Of a DNA stretch of 64,000 nt, positions 38,564 through 47,520 are shown in pieces. The notes beneath the pieces are model-generated. The model was not told where the DNA came from. It was given only the letters and a program-made list of their open reading frames with translations, and did not search any database. Origin of the DNA: Labilithrix sp. (lineage in GTDB: Bacteria; Myxococcota; Polyangia; Polyangiales; Polyangiaceae). The stretch lies in assembly GCA_028287035.1 (NCBI GenBank), contig JAQBQL010000237.1:1-64000 (forward strand), written 5' to 3'. Made by a program: the position numbers and the translations under genes. Positions within the stretch are counted from its first letter, which is position 1. Every line of letters begins with the position of its first letter.

Positions 38564-40162
38564 TCACTCGGCGGTGGTGCTGACCGCGGGCGCCCCGTCG
38601 TGCCGCGCTCGCTTCTTCGCGATTGCCTGCTCGAAGAGCGCCCCCACCGAGCTCACGTCGACCGGCTTGACGAGGTGCACGTCGAAGCCCGCCTCGAGCG
38701 CGCGCGCGCGGTCCTGCGGACGGCCGTAGCCGGTGAGCGCGATGAGGAACGGCGCGTCCCCGCCGAGCTCCCCCTTGATGCGGCCCGCGAGCTCGTAGCC
38801 GTCGAGGTCGGGGAGGCCGATGTCGAGCACCGCGACGTCGAAGCTGCGCCCGAGCGCGTGGTCGAGCGCCTCCTGGCCGAGGTGGCAGAAGGTGACCTGG
38901 TGGCCGATCCGCTCGAAGGCGTACGCCAGCAGCTCGCAGGAGTCGACGTTGTCGTCGACGAGGAGGACCTCGAGCCGGGCGACGGTCGCCGCGGAGAGCG
39001 GGACGCGCTCGCTCACGGGCTCGGCCTCGACCTCCGGCAGCTCGAAGCTGAACTCGGTGCCGCGCTTCACGCCCGGGCTGGCGGCCGACACGGTGCCGCC
39101 GTGCATCTCCACGAGGCGACGCACCATGGTGAGCCCGATGCCGAGCCCGCTCTTGGACCGGGCGAGGCTCCGGTCGACCTGGAAGAACAGGTCCCAGATG
39201 TTGCCGATGTTCTCGGGAGCGATGCCATCGCCATCGTCCTGGATGGAGAACACGGCGCGCGAGCCCTCGGAGGTGCTCTTCCGCGTGAGCGAGACCTTGA
39301 TGCGGCCGCCACGCGGCGTGTACTTGAGGGCGTTCGTGAGGAGGTTCCCGAGCACCTGCTCGAGGCGCGTCGCGTCGCCGGCGACCCAGATCGGGCAGTC
39401 CGGCATGTGGAGCGTCAGGTGGTGGTGGCCCTCGTCGATCGAAGGGTGGCCGCCCTCGTACGCGGCGAGGACGAGCGCGCACAGATCGAGCGGCTTCTTC
39501 ACGAGCTGGATCTTGCCGTTCGTGATGCGCGAGACGTCGAGCAGGTCGTCGACGAGGCGCCCGAGGTGGCGCGCCTGCCTCCCGATCGTCCGGCCGATGC
39601 GCCTCATGTGGTCGCGGTCGATGCCGTCGTCCTCGAGCACGCCGGTCGCGACGAGGATCGAGCTGAGCGGGTTTCGCAGCTCGTGGGCCAGCATCGCGAG
39701 GAACTCGTCCTTCCGCTCGTCGGCCTCGCCGAGGGCGCGCGCACGCTCCCGCAGCTCCGCCTCGGTACGCCGTAGACGCAGGAGGCTGCGCACCATCGCG
39801 ATGAGCTCGATCGCCTCGAGCGGCTGCGTGAGGTAGGCGTCCGCGCCCGCGTCGAGGCCGCGCGCCTTGCCTTCGCCCGTGACGAACGTGGCCGAGGTCT
39901 GGATGATCGGGATGCCGGCGGTCTCCGGGTCGCTCTTCATCCGCCGGCACACCTCGTACCCGAGGATGTCCGGCAGCTTGACGTCGAGCACCACGAGGTC
40001 GGGCTTCAGCTCGCGCGCGAGGCGCATCGCCTCGAGGCCTTCGGCGGCCTCTGCGACGCGCCATCCGGCGGAGCGCACGATCCGGGAGAGGAGGTAACGA
40101 GCGCTCTCGACGTCGTTGACGACGAGGACAAGCGGCGACGGGCTGGCGGAGGTTGCGTTCAT
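38564..40162 (-). CDS. hybrid histidine kinase REC-HK-REC
   Basis: A 532-residue soluble kinase. The N-terminal receiver has Asp60 (LVVLDVKLP) but Asn-Asp in place of the acidic pair and Gln113 where Lys is usual (LTQPLE). His160 is in LAMLAHELRNPLSS. The ATP domain has GNLLTNALKYTPRGG, DDGDGIAPEN and SGLGIGLTMV. The C-terminal receiver starts LEVLLVDDNVDS with its Asp in VAVLDIGLPDLDG and Lys in HLVKPVD. ATG 40162 overlaps the stop of the upstream kinase (ATGA), so both are in one operon. It is convergent with the che operon, with 30 bases between. Confidence 0.92.
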   Translation of the reverse strand: MNATSASPSPLVLVVNDVESARYLLSRIVRSAGWRVAEAAEGLEAMRLARELKPDLVVLDVKLPDILGYEVCRRMKSDPETAGIPIIQTSATFVTGEGKARGLDAGADAYLTQPLEAIELIAMVRSLLRLRRTEAELRERARALGEADERKDEFLAMLAHELRNPLSSILVATGVLEDDGIDRDHMRRIGRTIGRQARHLGRLVDDLLDVSRITNGKIQLVKKPLDLCALVLAAYEGGHPSIDEGHHHLTLHMPDCPIWVAGDATRLEQVLGNLLTNALKYTPRGGRIKVSLTRKSTSEGSRAVFSIQDDGDGIAPENIGNIWDLFFQVDRSLARSKSGLGIGLTMVRRLVEMHGGTVSAASPGVKRGTEFSFELPEVEAEPVSERVPLSAATVARLEVLLVDDNVDSCELLAYAFERIGHQVTFCHLGQEALDHALGRSFDVAVLDIGLPDLDGYELAGRIKGELGGDAPFLIALTGYGRPQDRARALEAGFDVHLVKPVDVSSVGALFEQAIAKKRARHDGAPAVSTTAE

Positions 40163-42231
40163 CGGTCGGCTCCCGCGAGTGGAGCGTTGTCCGATTGATG
40201 CGCGGGGCGTGCCACGGGAGTGACGGTGGCGACGCCCGCCGCGACGAGCGCGTCCCGGATGCGTCCGATCGCGACCTCGCGCGAGAGGTGCGCCTTCGAC
40301 AGGATCGAGCTCGCCTCCGTGGAGAGTCGCGCACGTTCGTCGCCGTCGAGGCGCTTCGAGGTCTGGATGACGATCGGGATGTGCCGTGTGTCGGGATGGC
40401 TCTTGAGCCCATCGATGACGTCGAACGCCGTCGCGTTGTCGAGCACGAAGTCGAGGAGGATCACGTGCGGGTGCAGCGCGCGCGCGAGCTCGACGCCTTC
40501 TGCGGCATCTCCCGTCTCGATCACCTTGTAGTCGGTGCCCTCGAGCAGGCGACGGATCAAGTAGCGGGCGGCCTCGTCGTCGTCGATGACGAGCACCTTC
40601 GTCATGGGGCCGCGCCGCGCGAGGTCGGCGAGCTTCCGGATGAGCCGCTCGCCGTCGACGGGCTTGAGCCAGAACTCGTCGGCGCCGACCGCGCGCGCCT
40701 TCTCCGAGCGGTCGACCACGGTGACCACCATCAGCGGGATGTCGGCGGTGTCCGGGTTCTTCTTGATCTCCTCGACGAGCTGCCACGTGGTCTCGCCCTC
40801 GAGCATCACGTCGAAGACGATGGCGGCGGGCTTCGTGCGCCGGAGCACCGCGCGCGCCTCCTCGGTGGTCCGCGCCGGCAGGACCTGGAACCCGGAGCGA
40901 GACAGGTAGCGTTCGTAGAGGAAGAGCGTCTTCCGGTCGTCCTCGAGCACGAGGACCGGCGTGCGTGCCGGATCGAGGTGCTCGGCCTTCTGCTCGATGG
41001 CGACCATCTCGCGCACCTCCTCGTGGACGGCCGGGATCTCCAGCGTGAACACGGAGCCCTCGCCGAGGCGACTCGCCACGGTGAGGCGCCCGCCGAGCAC
41101 CTGGGCCAGCTTGCGGGAGAGCGAGAGACCGAGACCCGTGCCGCGCACCCGGCGCTGCTGCTCGGAGTCGACCTGGATGAAGTCCTCGAAGATGCGGGCG
41201 TGGTCCTCGGGGGCGATGCCGATGCCGGTGTCCGCGACCGCGAACGAGACGAAGCCGTCGGCGGCGGAACGTGCCGTGACGCGGACCTCGCCGCTCGTCG
41301 TGAACTTGAGGGCGTTCGACACGAGGTTGCGGAGGATCTGCGCGACCTTCCCGGCGTCGGTGTCGAGCTGGGGCAGGCCGGGTACCGCGGAGGTGTCGAC
41401 GACGAGCTCGACGCGCTCGTTCGTGACGAGCGGGCGCATCATCCCGCGCAGGGACGTGAGCAGGTCGACGACGGCGATCTTCTCGGGTCGGAGCTGCGTC
41501 TTGCCGGCCTCGACGCGCGCGAGATCGAGGAGATCGTTGACGAGGACGCTCAGGCATTCGGCGGACGTGCGCACGTAGCGGAGCTGCTTTTCCTGCTCGG
41601 GCGTGAGGTCGCCGTCGAGCCGGTCGAGGAGGAGCTGGGTGATGCCCAGGATCGAGTTGATGGGCGTGCGGAACTCGTGGCTCACGTTCGCGACGACGCG
41701 CGCCTTCACGTCGGAGTCCCGGCGGATGGCGTGGTTCTTCTCGTCGAGCTCCCCGTGCAAGGCGAGGAGGCCGCTGTTGGACTCGTGGAGCTCGACGAGG
41801 GTGCGCGAGAGCGCCTCGGTGCGGCCGGCGAGCTCCTGGCGGTGATGCTGGGCCTCGCGGTGCATCCCGGCGAGCTCGGCGCTGCTGTGCGCGAGGCCGG
41901 TCACGGCCGTGACCTGCGCGTCGGGCACGATGGCGCCGACGAGGACCGTCTCGTCGCCGTTGCGGGCGGCGGCGAAGCACACGGTCGTGGGTCGACCGCC
42001 GAAGGCGAGCGGGAGCTCCCAGCCGCGGACGGCGCAGGAGGATGCCTCTGCGAGGAGGGCCCTCACGCTGGGGGCGGCGGCCGGCTCGCACAGGCTCTCG
42101 AGGGTGCGGCCGACCGCGTCCGGGACGTGGGAGAGCGCGCGCGCGTCGGCGAAGGTGATGACGCCGTGGTCGTCGCACGCGAGGGCGAGCTCGCGGCTCA
42201 GCCGGGTCAGGATCGTCTCGCGGGCGCTCAC
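40159..42231 (-). CDS. hybrid histidine kinase with two C-terminal receivers
   Basis: A 690-residue soluble kinase. A PAS-like N-terminus (residues 10-105, LACDDHGVITFADARAL) leads into a coiled coil (about 115-175) and the H box ANVSHEFRTPINS with His185. The ATP domain has RNLVSNALKF, DTGIGIAPED and GTGLGLSLSRKL. Two receivers follow: VLVLEDDRKT with Asp in IVFDVMLEG, and VLVIDDDEAARY with Asp in VILLDFVLD. GTG 42231 overlaps the stop of the 66-codon gene (GTGA), which fixes the start. It probably passes phosphate to the next kinase in the operon. Confidence 0.9.
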   Translation of the reverse strand: MSARETILTRLSRELALACDDHGVITFADARALSHVPDAVGRTLESLCEPAAAPSVRALLAEASSCAVRGWELPLAFGGRPTTVCFAAARNGDETVLVGAIVPDAQVTAVTGLAHSSAELAGMHREAQHHRQELAGRTEALSRTLVELHESNSGLLALHGELDEKNHAIRRDSDVKARVVANVSHEFRTPINSILGITQLLLDRLDGDLTPEQEKQLRYVRTSAECLSVLVNDLLDLARVEAGKTQLRPEKIAVVDLLTSLRGMMRPLVTNERVELVVDTSAVPGLPQLDTDAGKVAQILRNLVSNALKFTTSGEVRVTARSAADGFVSFAVADTGIGIAPEDHARIFEDFIQVDSEQQRRVRGTGLGLSLSRKLAQVLGGRLTVASRLGEGSVFTLEIPAVHEEVREMVAIEQKAEHLDPARTPVLVLEDDRKTLFLYERYLSRSGFQVLPARTTEEARAVLRRTKPAAIVFDVMLEGETTWQLVEEIKKNPDTADIPLMVVTVVDRSEKARAVGADEFWLKPVDGERLIRKLADLARRGPMTKVLVIDDDEAARYLIRRLLEGTDYKVIETGDAAEGVELARALHPHVILLDFVLDNATAFDVIDGLKSHPDTRHIPIVIQTSKRLDGDERARLSTEASSILSKAHLSREVAIGRIRDALVAAGVATVTPVARPAHQSDNAPLAGADR

Positions 42232-42428
42232 CGGCCGCCGACTCCGACGACCCACCTCATCACGTGCACGGCGAGGCCGAGCGCCGACGGCGGACCGCCC
42301 TGGAAGTAACCCAGGAGCCGCGTAGGAGCGATGGTGTCACCGTGGAATTTCATGGTGTAGCCCGCGAGCACATCGACCCTCGACGCGAGCAACTTCCGGA
42401 CCACGCTCGCGCTAACGAAGTCGCGCAT
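42228..42428 (-). CDS. 66-residue unknown protein coupled to two hybrid kinases
   Basis: A small ORF beginning MRDFVSASVVRKLLAS and ending VMRWVVGVGGR. It ends in a GTGA overlap with the downstream kinase, the same coupling style as the rest of that operon, which is the main reason to believe it. The middle has GYTMKFHGDTIAP; no domain, signal or transmembrane helix is evident. Two copies of the dispersed motif lie upstream. It could be a sensor subunit or leader peptide; unknown. Confidence 0.5.
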   Translation of the reverse strand: MRDFVSASVVRKLLASRVDVLAGYTMKFHGDTIAPTRLLGYFQGGPPSALGLAVHVMRWVVGVGGR

Positions 42429-42467
42429 GCGAGCACCACATCGCGCTCCCGGCCCGCCGCCTCCCAG

Positions 42468-42545
42468 CTTCCCTGGGTTGATGATTCGGGGGCGGTTTTC
42501 GCGGGTCTTTGAGCCTCCCTGGGTTGATGATCGAGGGCGGTGTTG
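42468..42545 (-). repeat. imperfect tandem direct repeat carrying the dispersed motif
   Basis: Two copies of a ~32-base unit at 42468-42500 and 42514-42545 share TCCCTGGGTTGATGAT followed by similar G-rich sequence (GGGCGGT). On the minus strand each contains CAACCCAGG directed toward the 66-codon gene (cores 42472-42480 and 42518-42526). They lie in the 190-base gap between that gene and clcA, which otherwise shows nothing. Confidence 0.8.
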
Positions 42546-42618
42546 GAGCGGGCGAGGCGTCGTGCCCCACGTGTGTCCTCTGCGACGCGTGCCCTCTGCG
42601 GCCGGGTGCACCCGTGGG

Positions 42619-43935
42619 TCAGGAGGGCGGGGGAGCCGGGAAGCGGCCGGCCCGCGCTGACTCCCAGTCGACCCCCCGGCGGCGGAGCTCCGCAGTGTAG
42701 ATCGAGTCGACGCCCAGGCGCCGCGACAGGAGCGTGGCGACCGCGGTGGCGAGGACGAGCGGAAGGACGACCCCGTAGTCCCCGGAGAGCTCGAACACGA
42801 GCACCGAGGACATGAGCGGCGCGTGGGTGGTCGCCGCGACGACCGCCGCCATCCCGACGAGCGCATAGCTGCCCATCGCGGACGGCGACCCGCCGCCCCC
42901 GACCATGCGGTCGACGAGATAGCCGAACACGAGCCCGAGGCCGCCCCCCAGGAACAGCGACGGGGTGAAGACGCCGCCCGGGCTGCCGGAGGAGACAGAG
43001 GCGGCGGTCGCGAGCGCCTTGGCGAGCACGAGCAGCGCGACGAACCCGGCTGCGTAGCGGCCGTCGAGGAGGAGATCGAGCGGCTCGTAGCCGTTGCCCG
43101 CGACCTCCGGAAGGGCCACCGCGAGGAGACCCACCATGGTGGCGCCCACCATCGCGCGCCACGGTTGGGGCACCGCCAGCCGGGTGAACGCACGTTCGCC
43201 GGTCGCGAGCAGCCGCATGAACGCGTGACCGAGCAGCGCCGCCAGCGTGCCGAGGACGACGTACATGGCGAGGTCGACGCGCGACGTGGTCGTGAACGTG
43301 CGTTCGCCGTAGATGGGGCCGCCGCCGACGACCGCGCGGACGAGCGTGGTCGCGATGGCCGTCGCGACGAGGATCATCGCGAGGGGCTCGATGGCGACGA
43401 CGCCGAGAACGATCTCGACGACGAAGAGCACGGCCGCGAGCGGCGTGTTGTACGCGGCGGCAAAGCCGGCGGCGGTCCCCGCGGCGATGAGCGCACGGGC
43501 GCTCGCGCCCTCGATGCCGAACGTCTTCGCGACCCAACCGCCGAAGCTTCCGCCGAACTGGATGAGCGGCCCCTCGCGCCCGATCGAGCTGCCGGTGCCG
43601 ATGGCGACGAACGACCCGAGCGCCTTCGACAGGGTGGCGCGGACCGACAGGTGGCGGCCTCCGAGCGCCACCGCCTCCATCACGTCACCAACCCCGGACG
43701 ATGCGGCGGCCCGGGCGACGAGGCCGGCGCCAAGCCCGCCGACCGCCGGAAGGGCAATGCGAGCAACCCAGGGAAGGTGCTGGAAGAGGTCGAGCACGTC
43801 GTGCGCGCCGAGCAGCGTCCGATACAGAAAGGAGAGGCCGGCGCGGAACGCCATGGCGAACGCCGCCGCCCCCACCGCGACGACGACGAGGGCGCCGGAA
43901 AGTCGCGCGAGATGCGGGAGGGGAGCCCGCATCAT
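42619..43935 (-). CDS. clcA: ClC-type chloride transporter
   Basis: A 438-residue membrane protein of the ClC family. Motifs: SSGVGD (near 79-84, the GSGIP position), GSSIGREGPLIQFG with gating Glu121, and GSPGGVFTPSLFLGG (about 320-334). The retained gating Glu suggests a chloride/proton antiporter. There is no CBS domain. ATG 43935 (or 43932) is preferred over an upstream TTG. Two antisense copies of the dispersed motif fall in the coding region (43689-43697 and 43764-43772). It is divergent from the porin gene. Confidence 0.93.
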   Translation of the reverse strand: MMRAPLPHLARLSGALVVVAVGAAAFAMAFRAGLSFLYRTLLGAHDVLDLFQHLPWVARIALPAVGGLGAGLVARAAASSGVGDVMEAVALGGRHLSVRATLSKALGSFVAIGTGSSIGREGPLIQFGGSFGGWVAKTFGIEGASARALIAAGTAAGFAAAYNTPLAAVLFVVEIVLGVVAIEPLAMILVATAIATTLVRAVVGGGPIYGERTFTTTSRVDLAMYVVLGTLAALLGHAFMRLLATGERAFTRLAVPQPWRAMVGATMVGLLAVALPEVAGNGYEPLDLLLDGRYAAGFVALLVLAKALATAASVSSGSPGGVFTPSLFLGGGLGLVFGYLVDRMVGGGGSPSAMGSYALVGMAAVVAATTHAPLMSSVLVFELSGDYGVVLPLVLATAVATLLSRRLGVDSIYTAELRRRGVDWESARAGRFPAPPPS

Positions 43936-43992
43936 CCTCGTGACGCCCCGCTCGAAATTCGTCCCTCCGCCCCTCCACAAGCCCTCGTGAAG

Positions 43993-44001
43993 CAACCCAG
44001 G
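43993..44001 (+). repeat. dispersed motif copy CAACCCAGG, upstream of the porin gene
   Basis: AGCAACCCAGGGAG spans 43991-44004, in the divergent gap, 20 bases before the porin ATG and in the same sense as it. Confidence 0.75.
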
Positions 44002-44021
44002 GAGTTGTAGCGTGCGGCGAA

Positions 44022-45680
44022 ATGCGAACGATGTCGCGGATCGCGGTTGGATCGGCCCTTGCGAGTGCCCTCGTGCTCACCAGCGCGCGGTCCGCCCGCG
44101 CGGAAGGGAGTAGCGCGCCGCCGAGCGTCGTCGGGGCGCCCCCTCCGACCTCGCCCGAGTCGCGCGCGGGCTACAACCTGCCGGTCTCCGACGACCGACC
44201 CGGCGGACCCACTGCGCGTGACAACCAGGCGCTCGGCGCCGACGGCCACCCGCTCGCCGGCTATCACAACGGCCTCTTCTACCTGCGGGACGCCCACGAC
44301 AGCTTCCACCTCTACATCCAGGGTCGCTCGCAGATCGATTTCTATTCCTTCTTCGGCCGCGGGGTCTCCGACACCACCCTGAAGCCGACCCTCTTCCTGC
44401 GACGCATCCGTCCGGAGGTGACGGGCGAGCTGCTCGGCCACTGGCGCTTCATGATCGCCGGCGACTTCGGGGCCACCGCGATCGACAACCCGCGCGCCAC
44501 CAACGAGACGAGCGCCGCCGCCCCCGGCACGGCTCCCACCGCGACGAGCGCTCGCTTCGCCTCCGCCGAGACGACGCGCTTCCAGGCAGCGGCCACGGAC
44601 GTGTTCATCAACTACCGGCGCGACGGCATCTTCAACGTGCTCGTCGGCCAGACCGACGCGCCGCTCACCATGGAGAACCGTACGAGCGACAAGTTCCTGC
44701 CGTTCATGGAGCGGTCCCTCGCGGTGCGGGCGGTCGGCGTCCCTACCAACAAGGAGCTCGGGCTCATGGCGTGGGGCGAGACGGCTCGCCGGCAGGCCTA
44801 CTACGCGCTCGGCGTGTTCAACGGCGACGGCCAGAACCGCCCGAATGTCGACTCCCGTTTCGACGTCATCGGACGCGTCTTCGTTCACCCGCTCGCCATC
44901 GCGCCGGTCCGCGACAACACGCTGCAAGACGCGCAGATCGGCATCAGCGCCCGCTACGGCTCCCGCGATCGGAAATGGGTCGACTACGACTATCCCGCGA
45001 TGACGACCCAGGGCTCCTACGCCTTCTGGTCGCCCGTCTACACGAGCTCGAAGGGAGCGACGCACGTGCTCCCGGCCGGCGATCAACTGACCCTCGCCGC
45101 CGAGCTGCGCGTCCCGTACCGGCGCTTCGACCTCACGAGCGAGATCGTTTACGTGGACAACGGAACGCGGGAAGGCGTCGATGGCTTCCAGGCATCCACG
45201 AGCGAGCGCTTCGGCGCGATGCGGGGCTTTTCCTACTACGCGATGCTCGGCTTCTGGGCGTTCGGCGACCGCGACGTCAACGGCGTGCCCGGCTACGGCA
45301 ACCCGCCCCGGCTCGACTGGTCGCGCGCCGACCTGGCCGTGCCGAGACAGGCCCTCCAGCTCCTCGTCCGCTGGGAGCAGGTCCGGCTCGACTACGAATC
45401 GGCAAGTCGCTCGGGCGTTGCGGACGCGCGGAACATCGACGGCCGCATCCGGGTGAACGCGCTGTCGTTCGGCGCGAATTACTGGGCGACCCGCCACGTG
45501 CGGCTCACGCTCGACTACGTGCACGACGTCTTTCCGAGCTCGGGGCCGAGCTCCGCCCAGACGTCGACCAACCGCGCCCAGGCACCCGGCAACGGGCTGT
45601 CCGCGGGCGTCGACGACAGCGCTCGCTCGAGCGCCCACGATCTGCACGAGCTGCTCGCGCGGATCGCCGTCGCGCTCTAG
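44022..45680 (+). CDS. OprO/OprP-like outer-membrane porin
   Basis: A 552-residue protein with a signal peptide (cleavage near ARSARAEG, residues 22-28), a Pro/Ser-rich spacer, then the phosphate-selective porin fold: FHLYIQGRSQIDFYSFFG, LFLRRIRPEVTGELLGHWRFMIAGDFG, then FNVLVGQTDAPLTMENRTSDKFLPFMERSL. The C-terminal strand NALSFGANYWATRHVRLTLDYVHD is typical of the family. It should form a trimeric anion or phosphate channel; true specificity is unknown. The start may be ATG 44022 or 44031. It converges with the PilZ gene, with 19 bases between. Confidence 0.85.
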   Translation: MRTMSRIAVGSALASALVLTSARSARAEGSSAPPSVVGAPPPTSPESRAGYNLPVSDDRPGGPTARDNQALGADGHPLAGYHNGLFYLRDAHDSFHLYIQGRSQIDFYSFFGRGVSDTTLKPTLFLRRIRPEVTGELLGHWRFMIAGDFGATAIDNPRATNETSAAAPGTAPTATSARFASAETTRFQAAATDVFINYRRDGIFNVLVGQTDAPLTMENRTSDKFLPFMERSLAVRAVGVPTNKELGLMAWGETARRQAYYALGVFNGDGQNRPNVDSRFDVIGRVFVHPLAIAPVRDNTLQDAQIGISARYGSRDRKWVDYDYPAMTTQGSYAFWSPVYTSSKGATHVLPAGDQLTLAAELRVPYRRFDLTSEIVYVDNGTREGVDGFQASTSERFGAMRGFSYYAMLGFWAFGDRDVNGVPGYGNPPRLDWSRADLAVPRQALQLLVRWEQVRLDYESASRSGVADARNIDGRIRVNALSFGANYWATRHVRLTLDYVHDVFPSSGPSSAQTSTNRAQAPGNGLSAGVDDSARSSAHDLHELLARIAVAL

Positions 45681-45699
45681 CCGCGCGCCCGCTTCGCGT

Positions 45700-46047
45700 T
45701 CAGGGGGCGCCGCCGCGCTCGAGGAGCTCGCCGATGTAGCGCTGGAGCTCCTGGGCCACCGCGGGGGTGGGCTCGACGAGCTCGACGCCGGCGCCTTCGG
45801 GCGAGGCCCACCGGACCACGACCTCCACGGTGTGCTCGACGCCGGCGCCCAGCGCAAGTTGGAGCTTGAAGCGCTCGCCGGGGGCCTTGCCGCTGACGAG
45901 CGGGGACGAGAGCGCGAAGCCGCCGACGCTGAGGTCCAGCACGTCGAGCGCCTCGCGCAGAAGGCCACCGCTCGCCAGGGCCACCCGGGCGGGAAGGTCG
46001 GCCGTGGGTTTGACGCGGACATGACGCCGCCGGTCGCTCGAAGCCAT
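45700..46047 (-). CDS. PilZ-domain protein (c-di-GMP receptor)
   Basis: A 115-residue single PilZ domain. Both c-di-GMP binding motifs are present: RRRHVR at 6-11 (RxxxR) and DLSVGG at 38-43 (D/NxSxxG). The strands VVVRWASPEGAGVELVE close the barrel. It probably binds c-di-GMP and acts on motility or polysaccharide export. The start at 46047 (MASSDRRRH) puts the RxxxR motif at the N-terminus as usual. Confidence 0.92.
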   Translation of the reverse strand: MASSDRRRHVRVKPTADLPARVALASGGLLREALDVLDLSVGGFALSSPLVSGKAPGERFKLQLALGAGVEHTVEVVVRWASPEGAGVELVEPTPAVAQELQRYIGELLERGGAP

Positions 46048-46116
46048 TCCGGGAGTCTCGCATAGATTCCTGCGGCCGCGGGCGACTCTCGGCACCGCGC
46101 CCGGGCAACCAAAAAC

Positions 46117-46125
46117 CAACCCAGG
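46117..46125 (+). repeat. dispersed motif copy CAACCCAGG, upstream of the lipid operon
   Basis: The core sits in AACCAAAAACCAACCCAGGA, 13 bases before the GTG of the CDP-alcohol phosphotransferase and in the same sense. Its AGGA (46123-46126) is 12 bases from the start, long for a Shine-Dalgarno. Confidence 0.7.
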
Positions 46126-46138
46126 ACATCCTACGGGC

Positions 46139-47047
46139 GTGGGCTCCTCGCTCGACTTCGGCGCGTCGATGGTCGTCCTGGGCGCGCTCGGCACCGCCGG
46201 GATCGCCTTTGCGCTCGCGTCGCGCGCTCTCCGCGCCCGCGGTGAGCAGCCGCATTTCGAGCGGCTCGACACCGTCGCGGGGCTTCCGGTCTTCGGCAAG
46301 GCCCCGCTGGAGGTCGTGTACTCGGCCGCCCTGCCGCTCGGGCGCGGTCTGGCGGCCCTCGGCATCTCTGCGAATGCGGTGACGCTCGCCTCCGGGGCGA
46401 TCGCGACCGCGGCGGCCTACGGCTTCGCAACCGGGCATTTCGGGCTGGGCGCGCTCCTCGCATCGGCGGCGGCCCTGGCCGACGCCCTCGACGGCATCAT
46501 CGCCCGCGCGACCGCGACGTCGAGCAAGTTCGGGCAGGTCCTCGACACGATGGTCGACCGGTACGTCGAGGCGCTCGTCGTCGGCGCAGTGGCCTTTCAC
46601 GTGCGCGGCGATGGGCCACTCCTCGTCGTGGCGCTGGTCGCGCTCGTCGGCGGGTACATGGTGAGCTACGCGTCGTCGATCCTCCGCGAGCTCGGCTCGG
46701 TCGAGAAGGGTGCCCCGATGCGGCGCGCGCACCGCCTCGCCTACTTCTTGCTGGGCGCCCTCGCGGTGCCGCTCGTGCAGCGCGCGGCACCCGACGCCTC
46801 GTACCGCGTCCAGCTCGCGCCCTTGGTCGTGGCCCTCGCGGTCATCGGCGTGGTCGGCAACATCACGGCCGTGCAGCGTCTGCTCCGCGGCGCCCGCGCC
46901 GCATCGACGGGTGCGCGGGCTGCAGAGGGCTCGGCCGCCCATGCGCCGCCGACCGCGGACGTGTCCCCGGCCTCGACGCCGGCCGTCCCTGCGGTCTCCG
47001 GGGTTGCTGCGCGCGTGGCTGCGCCCGCACCGGTGAGCCCGCGATGA
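46139..47047 (+). CDS. CDP-alcohol phosphatidyltransferase
   Basis: A 302-residue membrane enzyme. The family signature is complete at residues 115-140: D-x2-DGIIAR-x8-G-x3-D-x3-D (Asp115, Asp118, Gly119, Ala122, Arg123, Gly132, Asp136, Asp140). Five or six transmembrane helices surround it, and the C-terminal 50 residues are a disordered Ala/Pro tail. It should transfer a phosphatidyl group from CDP-diacylglycerol to a hydroxyl acceptor such as inositol phosphate or glycerol phosphate; the acceptor is not predictable. GTG start. The stop overlaps the GtrA start (ATGA). Confidence 0.88.
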   Translation: MGSSLDFGASMVVLGALGTAGIAFALASRALRARGEQPHFERLDTVAGLPVFGKAPLEVVYSAALPLGRGLAALGISANAVTLASGAIATAAAYGFATGHFGLGALLASAAALADALDGIIARATATSSKFGQVLDTMVDRYVEALVVGAVAFHVRGDGPLLVVALVALVGGYMVSYASSILRELGSVEKGAPMRRAHRLAYFLLGALAVPLVQRAAPDASYRVQLAPLVVALAVIGVVGNITAVQRLLRGARAASTGARAAEGSAAHAPPTADVSPASTPAVPAVSGVAARVAAPAPVSPR

Positions 47048-47520
47048 GGCTCTTCGACCTCACGTTGTTCGGCAAGCATCAGACCGCGGCGCTGCTCGCC
47101 ACGCTCGTGGATTTCGGGGTGATGATCGGGCTCGTCGAGCTCGCTCACCTCTCTCCGCCGGTGGCCACGGTGGCCGGCGCGGTGGTCGGCGGCATCAGCA
47201 ACTTCGCCATCGGCCGTGCGTGGGCATTCCGCGACCGGCACACGGGCTCCCTCGGGGAGCAGATGGTGCGGTACGCGGGCGTCTCGTTCGGGGGAGCGCT
47301 GCTGAACGCCGCGCTGCTCGGTGTGCTCCTCGCGCTCCTGCCCGTGGTCCCCTACGTGGCGGGTCGCGTCGTCGTGAGCATCCTGGTCAGCGTGGCCTAT
47401 ACGTATCCGACGCACACGCGGTTCGTGTTCCGGACGCGCGGCCTCGAAGGCGATGGCGAGACGAGCCCCGAGGACGTGGCCCCGGCGAGCGCGCACGGCC
47501 CCACCCATCAGGAAGCATGA
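47044..47520 (+). CDS. GtrA-like membrane protein
   Basis: A 158-residue protein with four transmembrane helices (about 14-34, 38-58, 77-98, 102-122) of the GtrA/DPMS family: LATLVDFGVMIGLVE, VGGISNFAIGRAWAFRD, VRYAGVSFGGALLNA. Such proteins often flip or anchor polyprenyl-linked sugars or lipids. It overlaps both neighbours (ATGA), so it is part of the lipid operon. Confidence 0.9.
   Translation: MRLFDLTLFGKHQTAALLATLVDFGVMIGLVELAHLSPPVATVAGAVVGGISNFAIGRAWAFRDRHTGSLGEQMVRYAGVSFGGALLNAALLGVLLALLPVVPYVAGRVVVSILVSVAYTYPTHTRFVFRTRGLEGDGETSPEDVAPASAHGPTHQEA

Noticed and set aside
42619..43995. TTG start for clcA at 43995
   Set aside because: It would lie in a motif copy and add 20 residues without similarity; the ATG at 43935 fits the family.
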